A program made the translations under genes and the position numbers. This document shows, one piece after another, positions 1 through 4,268 of a stretch of 10,837 nucleotides of DNA (position 1 is the stretch's first letter; each line of letters begins with the position of its first letter). The notes beneath the pieces were generated by a model that was given only the letters and a program-made list of their open reading frames with translations, was not told the DNA's origin and did not search any database. Location: positions 1-10,837 of the forward strand of contig JAUPWA010000049.1 of NCBI GenBank assembly GCA_030916835.1, in the 5' to 3' direction. This DNA comes from Patescibacteria group bacterium (lineage in GTDB: Bacteria; Patescibacteriota; Minisyncoccia; Phycocordibacterales; SBAW01).

Positions 1-332
1 ACACTAGCAATTAAAACTCTTGATATAATATACCGCCATCCAAATATCTCAACAAAAAGAAACATCACGCACATAACCATAAACGAACCTACTCCAGCAA
101 TGCCAATAAACCAATAGTACCCACTTACGAAGCGTCTTTCAGTTTGCGTAAAAACAAAAATTCGACTGAAATAGTAATTCACAGAAACTGCAATTAAAAA
201 AGCTACGCCCGCAGACAGCACGTAATTCACAAGCACTATATCTGTAAGTATGTACAATAAAAGCAGATCAAATAAAAAAGTAGAAAATCCAACAACGAAG
301 TACTTCAAAAAACGCACCGTGGCCTTATCCAT
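1..332 (-). CDS. GtrA-like multi-pass membrane protein (3' end beyond window)
   Basis: About 110 codons are visible from the ATG at 332, and the C-terminus lies off the left edge. The protein has the pattern of the GtrA/DPMS family: a short basic N-terminus (KATVRFLKYFVVGF), a first membrane segment at about residues 12-30, a second at about 36-55 ending in the family-typical VNYYFSRIFVF stretch, a charged loop (QTERRF), and a third segment at about 70-93. Family members are 120-150 residue proteins with four helices, often involved in moving lipid-linked sugars or in cell-surface polysaccharide synthesis. No partner glycosyltransferase is visible here, so the substrate is unknown. A GTG nine codons upstream (357-359) is an alternative start; neither start has a convincing ribosome binding site. 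The region is more AT-rich than the rest of the window. Confidence 0.78.
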   Translation of the reverse strand, partial: MDKATVRFLKYFVVGFSTFLFDLLLLYILTDIVLVNYVLSAGVAFLIAVSVNYYFSRIFVFTQTERRFVSGYYWFIGIAGVGSFMVMCVMFLFVEIFGWRYIISRVLIAS

Positions 333-423
333 ATACCCTATAATGGCATTATTCTTCACAGACTGCCTGTCATTTGGCGGTTTTTTATAAGAACGGTGAA
401 GGTCGCCTTTGCAGCGAAGCCTA

Positions 424-468
424 GCGGACCGTGTCCGCCGAAGTCCCGCCATGGCGGGACGAAGGCGG
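424..468. repeat. GC-rich palindromic element abutting tRNA-Ser
   Basis: Two nested palindromes lie side by side. At 424-438 gcggac and gtccgc flank a 3-nt centre. At 443-460 gtcccgcc and ggcgggac flank 'at', extended outward after a short internal mismatch by ccgcc (435-439) and ggcgg (464-468). The right arm runs into the 3' end of the adjacent tRNA gene, so it supplies the discriminator and the first acceptor pair. Such short palindromes, typically dispersed and multi-copy, are common in these genomes. Whether this one is repeated elsewhere cannot be seen from one window. Confidence 0.6.
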
Positions 469-552
469 AGAGAGCGAGATTCGAACTCGCGGGCCTAATA
501 AAAGGCCGACAGTTTAGTAAACTGTTGATTTAAACCACTCATCCATCTCTCC
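466..552 (-). tRNA. tRNA-Ser, anticodon ACT (unusual)
   Basis: The type II (long variable arm) tRNA folds cleanly on the minus strand: acceptor GGAGAGA/TCTCTCC, D arm with the AGTGGTTTAA loop, anticodon stem ACAGT/ACTGT, loop TTACTAA, variable arm GGCC-TTTTATTA-GGCC, T arm GCGAG-TTCGAAT-CTCGC, and discriminator G73. These are serine tRNA features. The anticodon (516-518 on the plus strand) reads ACT, where bacteria normally have GCT for AGT/AGC codons. CCA is not encoded (GCCT follows). The fold is intact, so it may be functional with A34 or inosine, or be a recently mutated duplicate of the neighbouring tRNA-Ser(GCT). Confidence 0.88.
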
Positions 553-774
553 AACACTCTCTATATAAGCAGAGAGGAGTGTTTGGGACAAGCACAAGGA
601 AGAATTCGGTCACAAATAATCCCGTTACAACGGGATTTTCGCGACCCTGGCTCGCAGTTCTGCTTGCTAGCAGAACATAGCTGCGCCTTTCGAATCCCAC
701 ACGCGAAGCAAGCAGTTGCTTCGCTCGTCTCCGCAAACAGAAAAAGCGCCTGCGGCGCTCTCCTATTCTGTTTG
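553..774. repeat. Palindrome-rich spacer between two tRNA-Ser genes
   Basis: No gene is visible, but there is a run of hairpins. aatcccgtt/aacgggatt (618-637, 9 bp, 2-nt loop) lies inside a looser ggtc/gacc pairing. gttctgct/agcagaac (657-676, 8 bp) follows. gcgaagca/tgcttcgc (703-724, 8 bp) lies inside the inverted tRNA copy. agcgcc/ggcgct (745-759) fills the centre of that copy. An imperfect aacactctct/agagaggagtgtt pairing (552-584) lies just upstream of tRNA-Ser(ACT). Any could act as a processing or termination structure for the leftward tRNA transcript, but none has a clear T-tract. Confidence 0.5.
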
Positions 775-794
775 CGGAGACGGTGGGATTCGAA
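689..794. repeat. Inverted, interrupted copy of the tRNA-Ser(GCT) 3' end
   Basis: Positions 766-794 (flank, discriminator, acceptor 3' strand and T-arm part of the tRNA) are matched without error in inverted orientation by 689-700 joined to 726-742, a 29-nt perfect match. The left copy is split by a 25-nt insert (701-725) that is itself an 8-bp hairpin. The duplicated piece is the part of a tRNA gene that integrases commonly use as an attachment core, but no integrase is present in the window. Confidence 0.75.
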
Positions 795-859
795 CCCACG
801 AGGGCTTGCGCCCTACCTCCTTAGCAAGGAGGCACATTCGACCACTCTGACACGTCTCC
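775..859 (-). tRNA. tRNA-Ser(GCT)
   Basis: Type II tRNA on the minus strand: acceptor GGAGACG/CGTCTCC, D loop AGTGGTCGAA, anticodon stem CCTCC/GGAGG with loop TTGCTAA (anticodon GCT, 823-825 on the plus strand), variable arm AGGGC-GCAA-GCCCT with a GNRA loop, T arm GTGGG-TTCGAAT-CCCAC, and discriminator G73. It reads AGT and AGC codons. CCA is not encoded (GCA follows), so nucleotidyltransferase must add it. It is probably the first gene of a leftward unit with tRNA-Ser(ACT). Confidence 0.95.
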
Positions 860-869
860 AACATCACTG

Positions 870-875
870 GTTATA
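870..875 (-). promoter_or_regulatory. -10 box for the leftward tRNA-Ser unit
   Basis: On the minus strand TATAAC (5 of 6 to consensus) lies 10 nt before the first base of tRNA-Ser(GCT), which would give a very short 5' leader. No clear -35 box is seen. Confidence 0.4.
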
Positions 876-963
876 CCTTTTTCTGGCCTCTTTTTCCAGT
901 TGCACACGACACGATTGCGTTGTTTACAAACTACAAGCAAGCTCTAGCGCTTTTCTATCTTCA

Positions 964-972
964 TGCTATTGT
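964..972 (+). promoter_or_regulatory. Extended -10 promoter candidate for the orphan protein
   Basis: TGC followed by TATTGT matches the TGn-extended -10 style seen at other promoters in the window. It lies 52 bp before the ATG at 1025, leaving a leader with an AGGGA ribosome binding site. No good -35 box is seen. Confidence 0.3.
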
Positions 973-1024
973 GTTTTTGGAAGTACGGTCGCTGTGACCT
1001 GCTCCAATCAAAGGGAACAGTACA

Positions 1025-1432
1025 ATGACAAGTGCGAGTGTTTTGAATGCGATCAAGCAAGGTCCCTCCAGCGTAGCCGTTGGGTCAATTCAGCCAAACC
1101 TCTGCCGCGACGATCGCTTAGGTGCGATTTCTGCCTGTCTTCGCCGTCAGCGGAGTTCAGCCGAGATCGCTTGTCTGCCGGACATCACCACCATGCCGTC
1201 GGCTCAACTGCGTCAACTATCGACGGAGAGCAACATCGTCGGAGTTCTCGCTCAAGCACTGAGCGAACGCGGCTATGTGTTCACGGCTGACACCGTCGGC
1301 GAATTCTTCGACGAAACCAGCATCGGGCGAGATGAACTCGCGTTCCTCATGGGTGGCCGCGCTGGCAGAACCATCACGGTTACGCTGCTCGAGAGCCGCA
1401 TCGATCAGTTGAAGGCCAGCAACATCCTCTGA
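1025..1432 (+). CDS. Hypothetical protein, 135 aa
   Basis: Family not recognised. The ATG at 1025 is preceded by AAAGGGA about 8 nt upstream, the stop is TGA, and an excellent intrinsic terminator follows 24 bp later, so this looks like a complete single-gene unit. The first ~60 residues are polar with scattered Cys and Arg and no signal peptide or membrane segment. The C-terminal half (about 66-135) looks like a compact helical domain: a stretch of alternating hydrophobic and charged residues (SNIVGVLAQALSERGYVF, TVGEFFDETSIGRDELAFLM), then GGRAGRTITV and a final amphipathic helix. This could be a small DNA-binding or adaptor fold, but I see no diagnostic motif. Codon use is more GC-rich than in the neighbouring GtrA-like gene. 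Confidence 0.6.
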   Translation: MTSASVLNAIKQGPSSVAVGSIQPNLCRDDRLGAISACLRRQRSSAEIACLPDITTMPSAQLRQLSTESNIVGVLAQALSERGYVFTADTVGEFFDETSIGRDELAFLMGGRAGRTITVTLLESRIDQLKASNIL

Positions 1433-1456
1433 TCACGACCACCGGGCTATGCACAC

Positions 1457-1489
1457 CGCAGCGAGGACTATCCTCGCTGCGACTTTTTT
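1457..1489 (+). terminator. Intrinsic terminator after the orphan protein
   Basis: An 11-bp perfect stem (1457-1467 with 1471-1481) with a 3-nt loop is followed by six T (1484-1489). It is one of the strongest terminators in the window. Confidence 0.9.
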
Positions 1490-1531
1490 GTATCACCGGC
1501 CCAACAGTTGCATGTAGTACACTACTTATAT

Positions 1532-2167
1532 ATGTGGATACTTATTGGGGTCATTGCGTTACTAGCTGCATGGAGCGTGTGGAGCTATGTTTCCTCGCGT
1601 GTTGAGGAGGCGACCTACAGAGTTGTGCGCCAAGAGGAGGGCTACGAGGTGCGCGCGTATGAGCCGCACGTCGAGGCACGCACCGTTGTCGCTGGCCCCT
1701 ACCGCACAGCGCTCAACGACGGCTTTCGCATCATCGCCGGCTATATTTTTGGTAATAACATCGCCAAGCAGAAAATCGCCATGACCGCTCCTGTCACAGC
1801 GCAAGCGCACGAAGAGCCCAAGAGCGAAAAAGTTGCCATGACCGCACCCGTCTTGGCCCAAGGCTTTGGTGATGTGGCACACACCATCGCCTTTGTCATG
1901 CCAAAATCCTACACGCTCGCCACCCTCCCCTCGCCTAAAGACCACCGTGTCACTCTTGTTGAAGTTCCCGCACGAAAGATGGCCGCGCTGCGCTTTCGTG
2001 GATACGCGACACCAGCACGCACCAAGCACATGGAGCGAAAACTCTTCGACCGCCTCACTCGCGATAGTGTTGTTGTTACCGGGGCGCCTATGTATGCCGG
2101 GTACAATGCCCCATGGACTCCGCCGTGGCTCACCCGTAATGAAATTTTAGTGCCCATTGAGGGCTAA
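1532..2167 (+). CDS. SOUL-family haem-binding-like protein, N-terminally anchored
   Basis: The 211-residue product has one N-terminal membrane helix (MWILIGVIALLAAWSVWSYV) followed by a SOUL/HEBP domain. Family signatures are clear: YRVVRQEEGYEVRAYEP at the domain start, GNNIAKQKIAMTAPV and a second VAMTAPVLAQ, then IAFVMPKSYTLATLPSPKD, VEVPARKMAALRFRGYA and YNAPWTPPWLTRNEILV at the C-terminus. SOUL proteins bind haem or other hydrophobic ligands; the bacterial function is unsettled. The anchor suggests it works at the outer face of the membrane. I chose the ATG at 1532; a TTG eight codons upstream (1508) is also open. There is no ribosome binding site, and TACACT at 1518-1523 would place the transcript start near the ATG, so it may be leaderless. 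No terminator is seen downstream. Confidence 0.88.
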   Translation: MWILIGVIALLAAWSVWSYVSSRVEEATYRVVRQEEGYEVRAYEPHVEARTVVAGPYRTALNDGFRIIAGYIFGNNIAKQKIAMTAPVTAQAHEEPKSEKVAMTAPVLAQGFGDVAHTIAFVMPKSYTLATLPSPKDHRVTLVEVPARKMAALRFRGYATPARTKHMERKLFDRLTRDSVVVTGAPMYAGYNAPWTPPWLTRNEILVPIEG

Positions 2168-2228
2168 AAATAACCTAGGCAAAAGCTCCATATTTCACAA
2201 CACTTTTTTGATTTGTCACTAATAGTAC

Positions 2229-2269
2229 TTGACAATCTTTACATACATGCTATACTGTATTCATACAGT
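2229..2269 (+). promoter_or_regulatory. Strong sigma70-type promoter with palindromic operator candidate
   Basis: A perfect TTGACA (2229-2234), a 16-bp spacer and TGC-TATACT (-10 at 2251-2256, extended TG at 2248-2249) make this the best promoter in the window, with a start expected at about 2263. A perfect 7+7 palindrome ACTGTAT-tc-ATACAGT (2254-2269) overlaps the -10 box and the start site, as a repressor site would. It resembles a LexA box but has CTGT-N6-ACAG rather than the enterobacterial CTGT-N8-ACAG. The 12-mer TGACAATCTTTA from the -35 region recurs at 2291-2302. Confidence 0.75.
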
Positions 2270-2299
2270 TCGTGCGAAACCATATAGTGCTGACAATCT

Positions 2300-2313
2300 T
2301 TAGAGGAGAGAGT
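2300..2313. repeat. Left half of a 14-bp inverted repeat (partner 4224-4237)
   Basis: TTAGAGGAGAGAGT here is the exact reverse complement of 4224-4237, 1.9 kb away. A second outer pair, GTGCTG at 2287-2292 and CAGCAC at 4252-4257, lies in the same order. As RNA this could be a closing helix; as DNA it could be imperfect terminal inverted repeats. No target-site duplication is seen outside. Confidence 0.65.
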
Positions 2314-2361
2314 CTGGGCCAGAGCGCAAGCTTTATGCCTATATGCTGTAGCGATACGGCT

Positions 2362-2402
2362 AAAAAGACGATTCTCCTCCTCTGAGGCGAGTCGTCTTTT
2401 TC
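2362..2402 (+). terminator. Terminator-like hairpin in the leader
   Basis: A 10-bp stem aaaaagacga/tcgtcttttt (2362-2371 with 2392-2401) continues inward by about seven more pairs with one mismatch to a 4-nt loop, ending in a five-T run. It can work as an intrinsic terminator; the A-run on the left could also make it work leftward. Confidence 0.7.
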
Positions 2403-2613
2403 GTTGAAGCGAACTTGATTTTTGACAACTACATAGCGAATTTGGAAAAACAATATCTTACAAATGTTTGTTGTTCCTCTTCGCCCTACTGAGCATGAGC
2501 CTAATGGTCTAACAACCAACGGATGTCCTCTACCTCGGTGCGGCAAGAGGGATCGCAAGATTGCGTGAACTATGAAGCAACCCCATCCTGGGTTGTAAAG
2601 TGCGGAGATAAAA

Positions 2614-2859
2614 ATGAGCGCCAACATGTTTGCTGTTGCACAGAGCGTGCAGGATGCAACGACCGTTGCCTCTTGCATCAAAAGCGGCCTCTCAAACATG
2701 AGAGGGGCCTACACAGGCCAGGACGCGCCTATAGCGGACGACCTTGTGAGTAAACTACAAGAAACAGTGGACGAGTGGCTGAGGCAGAAAATTCATGCAG
2801 CGACAAGACCGCTGCATGAACCCCAGCGTTCGGCTGAAGAAGTTCCTTTGCAGGTTTAA
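2614..2859 (+). CDS. Possible small protein, 81 aa (doubtful)
   Basis: Family not recognised. The ATG at 2614 has GGAG six bases upstream, which is good support for translation. The product is soluble and mostly polar, with a helical middle (DDLVSKLQETVDEWLRQKI) and no Cys motif or membrane segment. Against a real gene: the same stretch holds strong hairpins (2653-2679, 7 bp; 2688-2705, 6 bp; 2792-2820, 11 bp with a 7-nt loop), unusual inside ordinary coding DNA, and equally long frames lie on the other strand. The stop is 32 bp before the first 81-bp repeat. It may be a peptide encoded within a structured RNA, or a chance frame. Confidence 0.33.
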   Translation: MSANMFAVAQSVQDATTVASCIKSGLSNMRGAYTGQDAPIADDLVSKLQETVDEWLRQKIHAATRPLHEPQRSAEEVPLQV

Positions 2860-2891
2860 CCCTGCCGTTACTTGGAGCATACAACAACTGT

Positions 2892-2972
2892 TCCAACAAC
2901 TTGGGCGACGGGTTCAATCCCCGTCGCTCTCCTACTTAGGATCATCACCCTGCGTGGTGGTTCTAAATGAGG
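2892..2972 (+). repeat. 81-bp direct repeat, copy 1, with T-arm mimic
   Basis: Identical over 81 bp to 4053-4133 (offset 1161); with one mismatch it extends to 2978. Three hairpins are visible: ccaa/ttgg (2893-2904), an 8-bp stem gcgacggg/cccgtcgc with loop TTCAATC (2905-2927), and atcacc/ggtggt (2944-2961, one wobble). The middle one has the exact T-loop pattern of tRNA (G53, TTC, R, A, C61) but is followed by TCTCC and no CCA, and no 5' tRNA half fits, so it is not a tRNA gene. Confidence 0.9.
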
Positions 2973-3051
2973 GGAATCCCGCCTCGCGCGGCGCATCACG
3001 AGCAGCGACACGCTCGTACTGGGGGTACACATTATAAAAATCGTTCTAAGG

Positions 3052-3525
3052 ATGGTGATATTTTTCATCATCTTTCTCAGCCTACCGCGAGGGCTGAGAG
3101 AGCCGGTCGCATGGGTAAACCATGAGATCGGGATCGTGGTTGGTTGGGCTGTTGGCTCAATCGCCCACCTCGTCGCATCACCCTTCGGTTGGGGCGATGG
3201 GACGAGCCAACTCTTTGCGCTGTTGCGGTGGTACGGAGGCTCGTCCTCTATCACCGCCTCGGCGGCCGATACGTCGTTCCTGGGAACAGCGAGACACCTG
3301 GTGGCTAACACTGCCAATTTGACCATCGACCCAATAGGTCGAACGGTCATCGATGTTGCTGTGGCATTCTACATAACACTGCCACTAGCCTCTTGGGCAA
3401 TTTGGCGGTGGGTGTACCTTCCGCTGAAAAGTCTGCGACCAGAAAAACCGCCATCGCAAGTTAAAAGGTGGTGGTTGTGGTTTGCTTACGGCAAGCCGAT
3501 GCAACACCACCTCAATTCATCATGA
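3052..3525 (+). CDS. Possible small membrane protein, 157 aa
   Basis: Family not recognised. Predicted membrane segments are at about residues 2-12, 26-47 (IGIVVGWAVGSIAHLVASPF) and 98-121 (VIDVAVAFYITLPLASWAIW), followed by a basic tail rich in Trp, Lys and Arg that would sit in the cytoplasm. This ordered pattern is the best argument for a real protein. The start at 3052 has only AAGG directly against the ATG, so initiation is weak; a TATAAA at 3033-3038 could drive a near-leaderless message. Strong hairpins run through the frame, and the last 20 codons lie in an 18-bp composite hairpin (3466-3512). A terminator-like hairpin follows at 3551. Either a membrane protein with a structured message, or a chance frame in a structured RNA. 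Confidence 0.42.
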   Translation: MVIFFIIFLSLPRGLREPVAWVNHEIGIVVGWAVGSIAHLVASPFGWGDGTSQLFALLRWYGGSSSITASAADTSFLGTARHLVANTANLTIDPIGRTVIDVAVAFYITLPLASWAIWRWVYLPLKSLRPEKPPSQVKRWWLWFAYGKPMQHHLNSS

Positions 3526-3550
3526 GCAGGTCCGAATCCTGCCGGCAATT

Positions 3551-3583
3551 GGGAGAGAGCCGTTACATCTCTCCCACCCTTTT
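3551..3583 (+). terminator. Hairpin with short T-run after the membrane ORF
   Basis: An 8-bp perfect stem gggagaga/tctctccc (3551-3558 with 3568-3575) is followed by accc and four T. As a terminator it is weak; it may be an internal helix of the RNA. Confidence 0.4.
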
Positions 3584-3629
3584 AAGTCCTTGAAATGCTT
3601 CGAGGTTTTAAAAGGGGTTGCAGAAATGT

Positions 3630-3766
3630 GATCCCAACTTCCGCTTAGAGAGCGGTTTAGATACCTGCGTACCATAGTGGTGCGCAGGAAAACAATTGGG
3701 ATTGCTGCTACGGCAGACGCAGCGAATGCTGCACAATTCCACAGTGCCACGACGTGTGGCAAGGAG
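3630..3766 (+). promoter_or_regulatory. Structured leader before the 91-aa ORF
   Basis: gatcccaa (3630-3637) pairs with ttgggatt (3696-3703) and encloses two hairpins: ccgct/agcgg (3641-3655) and cctgcgtacca/tggtgcgcagg (3664-3688, 11 bp, 3-nt loop). That makes a three-way junction. It is followed by CTGC-TACG-GCAG (3705-3716, a UNCG-type tetraloop), GCAGC-GAAT-GCTGC (3719-3732) and tgccac/gtggca (3745-3761), the last ending on the first base of the AAGGAG ribosome binding site at 3761-3766. The layout suits control of translation, but no known riboswitch is recognised. Confidence 0.45.
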
Positions 3767-3772
3767 AAAACA

Positions 3773-4048
3773 ATGGTTGCAAATAGGACCGTCGTCGGTC
3801 GAGAGGCCAAAGAGGCGGCTCGGATAGAGTTCGCCGCTGCATTCAATGCAGCAAAAGAAAAAAAGACCCCCGAGGGGTACTTGCATGCCGCTGCAAAGGC
3901 AGCCGCCTTTATAGCGGCGCTAAGTAGGTTTAAATGGGACAACGATTGGTCCCACGAAATCTGGGTGGCGACGAATAATCTTATGGATCATACACGATCA
4001 CAGGAGGAAGGGCTCCGCTTAGAGGCAGTGCGCTCCCAAAGAGTGTAA
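3773..4048 (+). CDS. Possible small protein, 91 aa (doubtful)
   Basis: Family not recognised. The frame is open from 3677, but I chose the ATG at 3773 because AAGGAG lies exactly six bases upstream, the best ribosome binding site in the window. The product is basic to neutral and Ala-rich, apparently all-helical (REAKEAARIEFAAAFNAAKE; YLHAAAKAAAFIAALSRFKW), with a Trp-rich turn (KWDNDWSHEIW). There is no signal peptide. As in the rest of this block, the DNA carries many local hairpins (for example 3787-3800, 3866-3878, 3890-3903, 3935-3954), so coding is uncertain. The stop lies 4 bp before the second 81-bp repeat, an arrangement like that of the 81-aa ORF and copy 1. Confidence 0.38.
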   Translation: MVANRTVVGREAKEAARIEFAAAFNAAKEKKTPEGYLHAAAKAAAFIAALSRFKWDNDWSHEIWVATNNLMDHTRSQEEGLRLEAVRSQRV

Positions 4049-4052
4049 CCGC

Positions 4053-4133
4053 TCCAACAACTTGGGCGACGGGTTCAATCCCCGTCGCTCTCCTACTTAG
4101 GATCATCACCCTGCGTGGTGGTTCTAAATGAGG
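4053..4133 (+). repeat. 81-bp direct repeat, copy 2, with T-arm mimic
   Basis: Identical to 2892-2972, with the T-arm-like hairpin at 4066-4088. The perfect identity between copies 1161 bp apart, against unrelated flanks, implies a recent duplication, gene conversion or strong constraint. Confidence 0.9.
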
Positions 4134-4163
4134 AGAATCGTTAGTAAAAGAAAACTCTTCAGG

Positions 4164-4257
4164 GTGCTGGGTGTCAGTAGTGTGAGATTGCTCCAGACCG
4201 CGCAAGCGAGACGGGGATTTAAAACTCTCTCCTCTAACCACTACTGGCTCGCAGCAC
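4164..4257. other. 94-nt nested inverted-repeat element
   Basis: gtgctg (4164-4169) pairs with cagcac (4252-4257). After a symmetric 5/5 internal loop, cagtagtg (4175-4182) pairs with cactactg (4239-4246). Inside sit CGC-GCAA-GCG and the 14-mer complementary to 2300-2313. The local fold and the long-range pairing to the 5' end share the outer CAGCAC, so they would compete. On the minus strand the element reads GTGCTG, then TTAGAGGAGAGAGT, the same order as at 2287-2313. Confidence 0.6.
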
Positions 4258-4268
4258 TTTGCAGAGTT

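Larger units (their letters stand above)
2263..2402 (+). ncRNA. Short 5' RNA or attenuator leader, ~140 nt
   Basis: The transcript from the strong promoter meets a terminator-like hairpin after about 140 nt, so at minimum a small RNA is expected. It contains AGAGC-GCAA-GCTTT, a GNRA-capped hairpin (2321-2334). The segment agaggagagagtc (2302-2314) can pair imperfectly with gattctcctcctct (2370-2383), which would undo the terminator stem. That is the arrangement of an attenuator with mutually exclusive folds. No known riboswitch motif is recognised. Confidence 0.45.

Noticed and set aside
553..774. CRISPR-like or tandem repeat array from the many hairpins
   Set aside because: The palindromes differ in sequence and have no regular spacing.
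583..1290. Plus-strand open frame of 235 codons
   Set aside because: It runs antisense through the tRNA-Ser(GCT) gene and out of frame through the 135-aa gene; the peptide has the usual antisense-tRNA look (WDSNPRG).
1508..1531. TTG start for the SOUL protein
   Set aside because: It adds eight residues before the membrane helix with no ribosome binding site; ATG at 1532 fits the helix and a possible -10 box better.
2254..2269. A standard LexA box
   Set aside because: The spacing is CTGT-N6-ACAG, two bases short of the enterobacterial form, and it does not fit the Bacillus form; kept only as an operator candidate.
2302..2402. RNase P RNA, from the likeness of gaggagagagtctgggcc to its P4 strand
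   Set aside because: The match is loose, the partner strand is absent and the segment is far too short before the terminator.
2287..2932. tmRNA, with GGAGAG near 2305 pairing with CTCTCC after the T-arm
   Set aside because: The TTCGAC segment near the 5' end, the tag ending in Ala-Ala, the G-U pair and an ACCA end are all missing; helix length is 13 rather than 12; the second copy of the T-arm has no 5' partner.
2250..3942. Minus-strand frames of 140-160 codons (2250-2699, 2868-3350, 3520-3942)
   Set aside because: No ribosome binding sites, no family likeness, and they cross promoter, repeats and terminators of the plus-strand block.
2892..4133. Integron attC sites ending gene cassettes
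   Set aside because: No clear core sites of the RYYYAAC/GTTRRRY type and no integrase; the repeats are identical rather than variable in the middle.
4183..4252. A tRNA on the minus strand (GTAGTGGTTAGAG looks like a D-arm)
   Set aside because: No matching acceptor 3' strand and no proper T-arm at the right distance.
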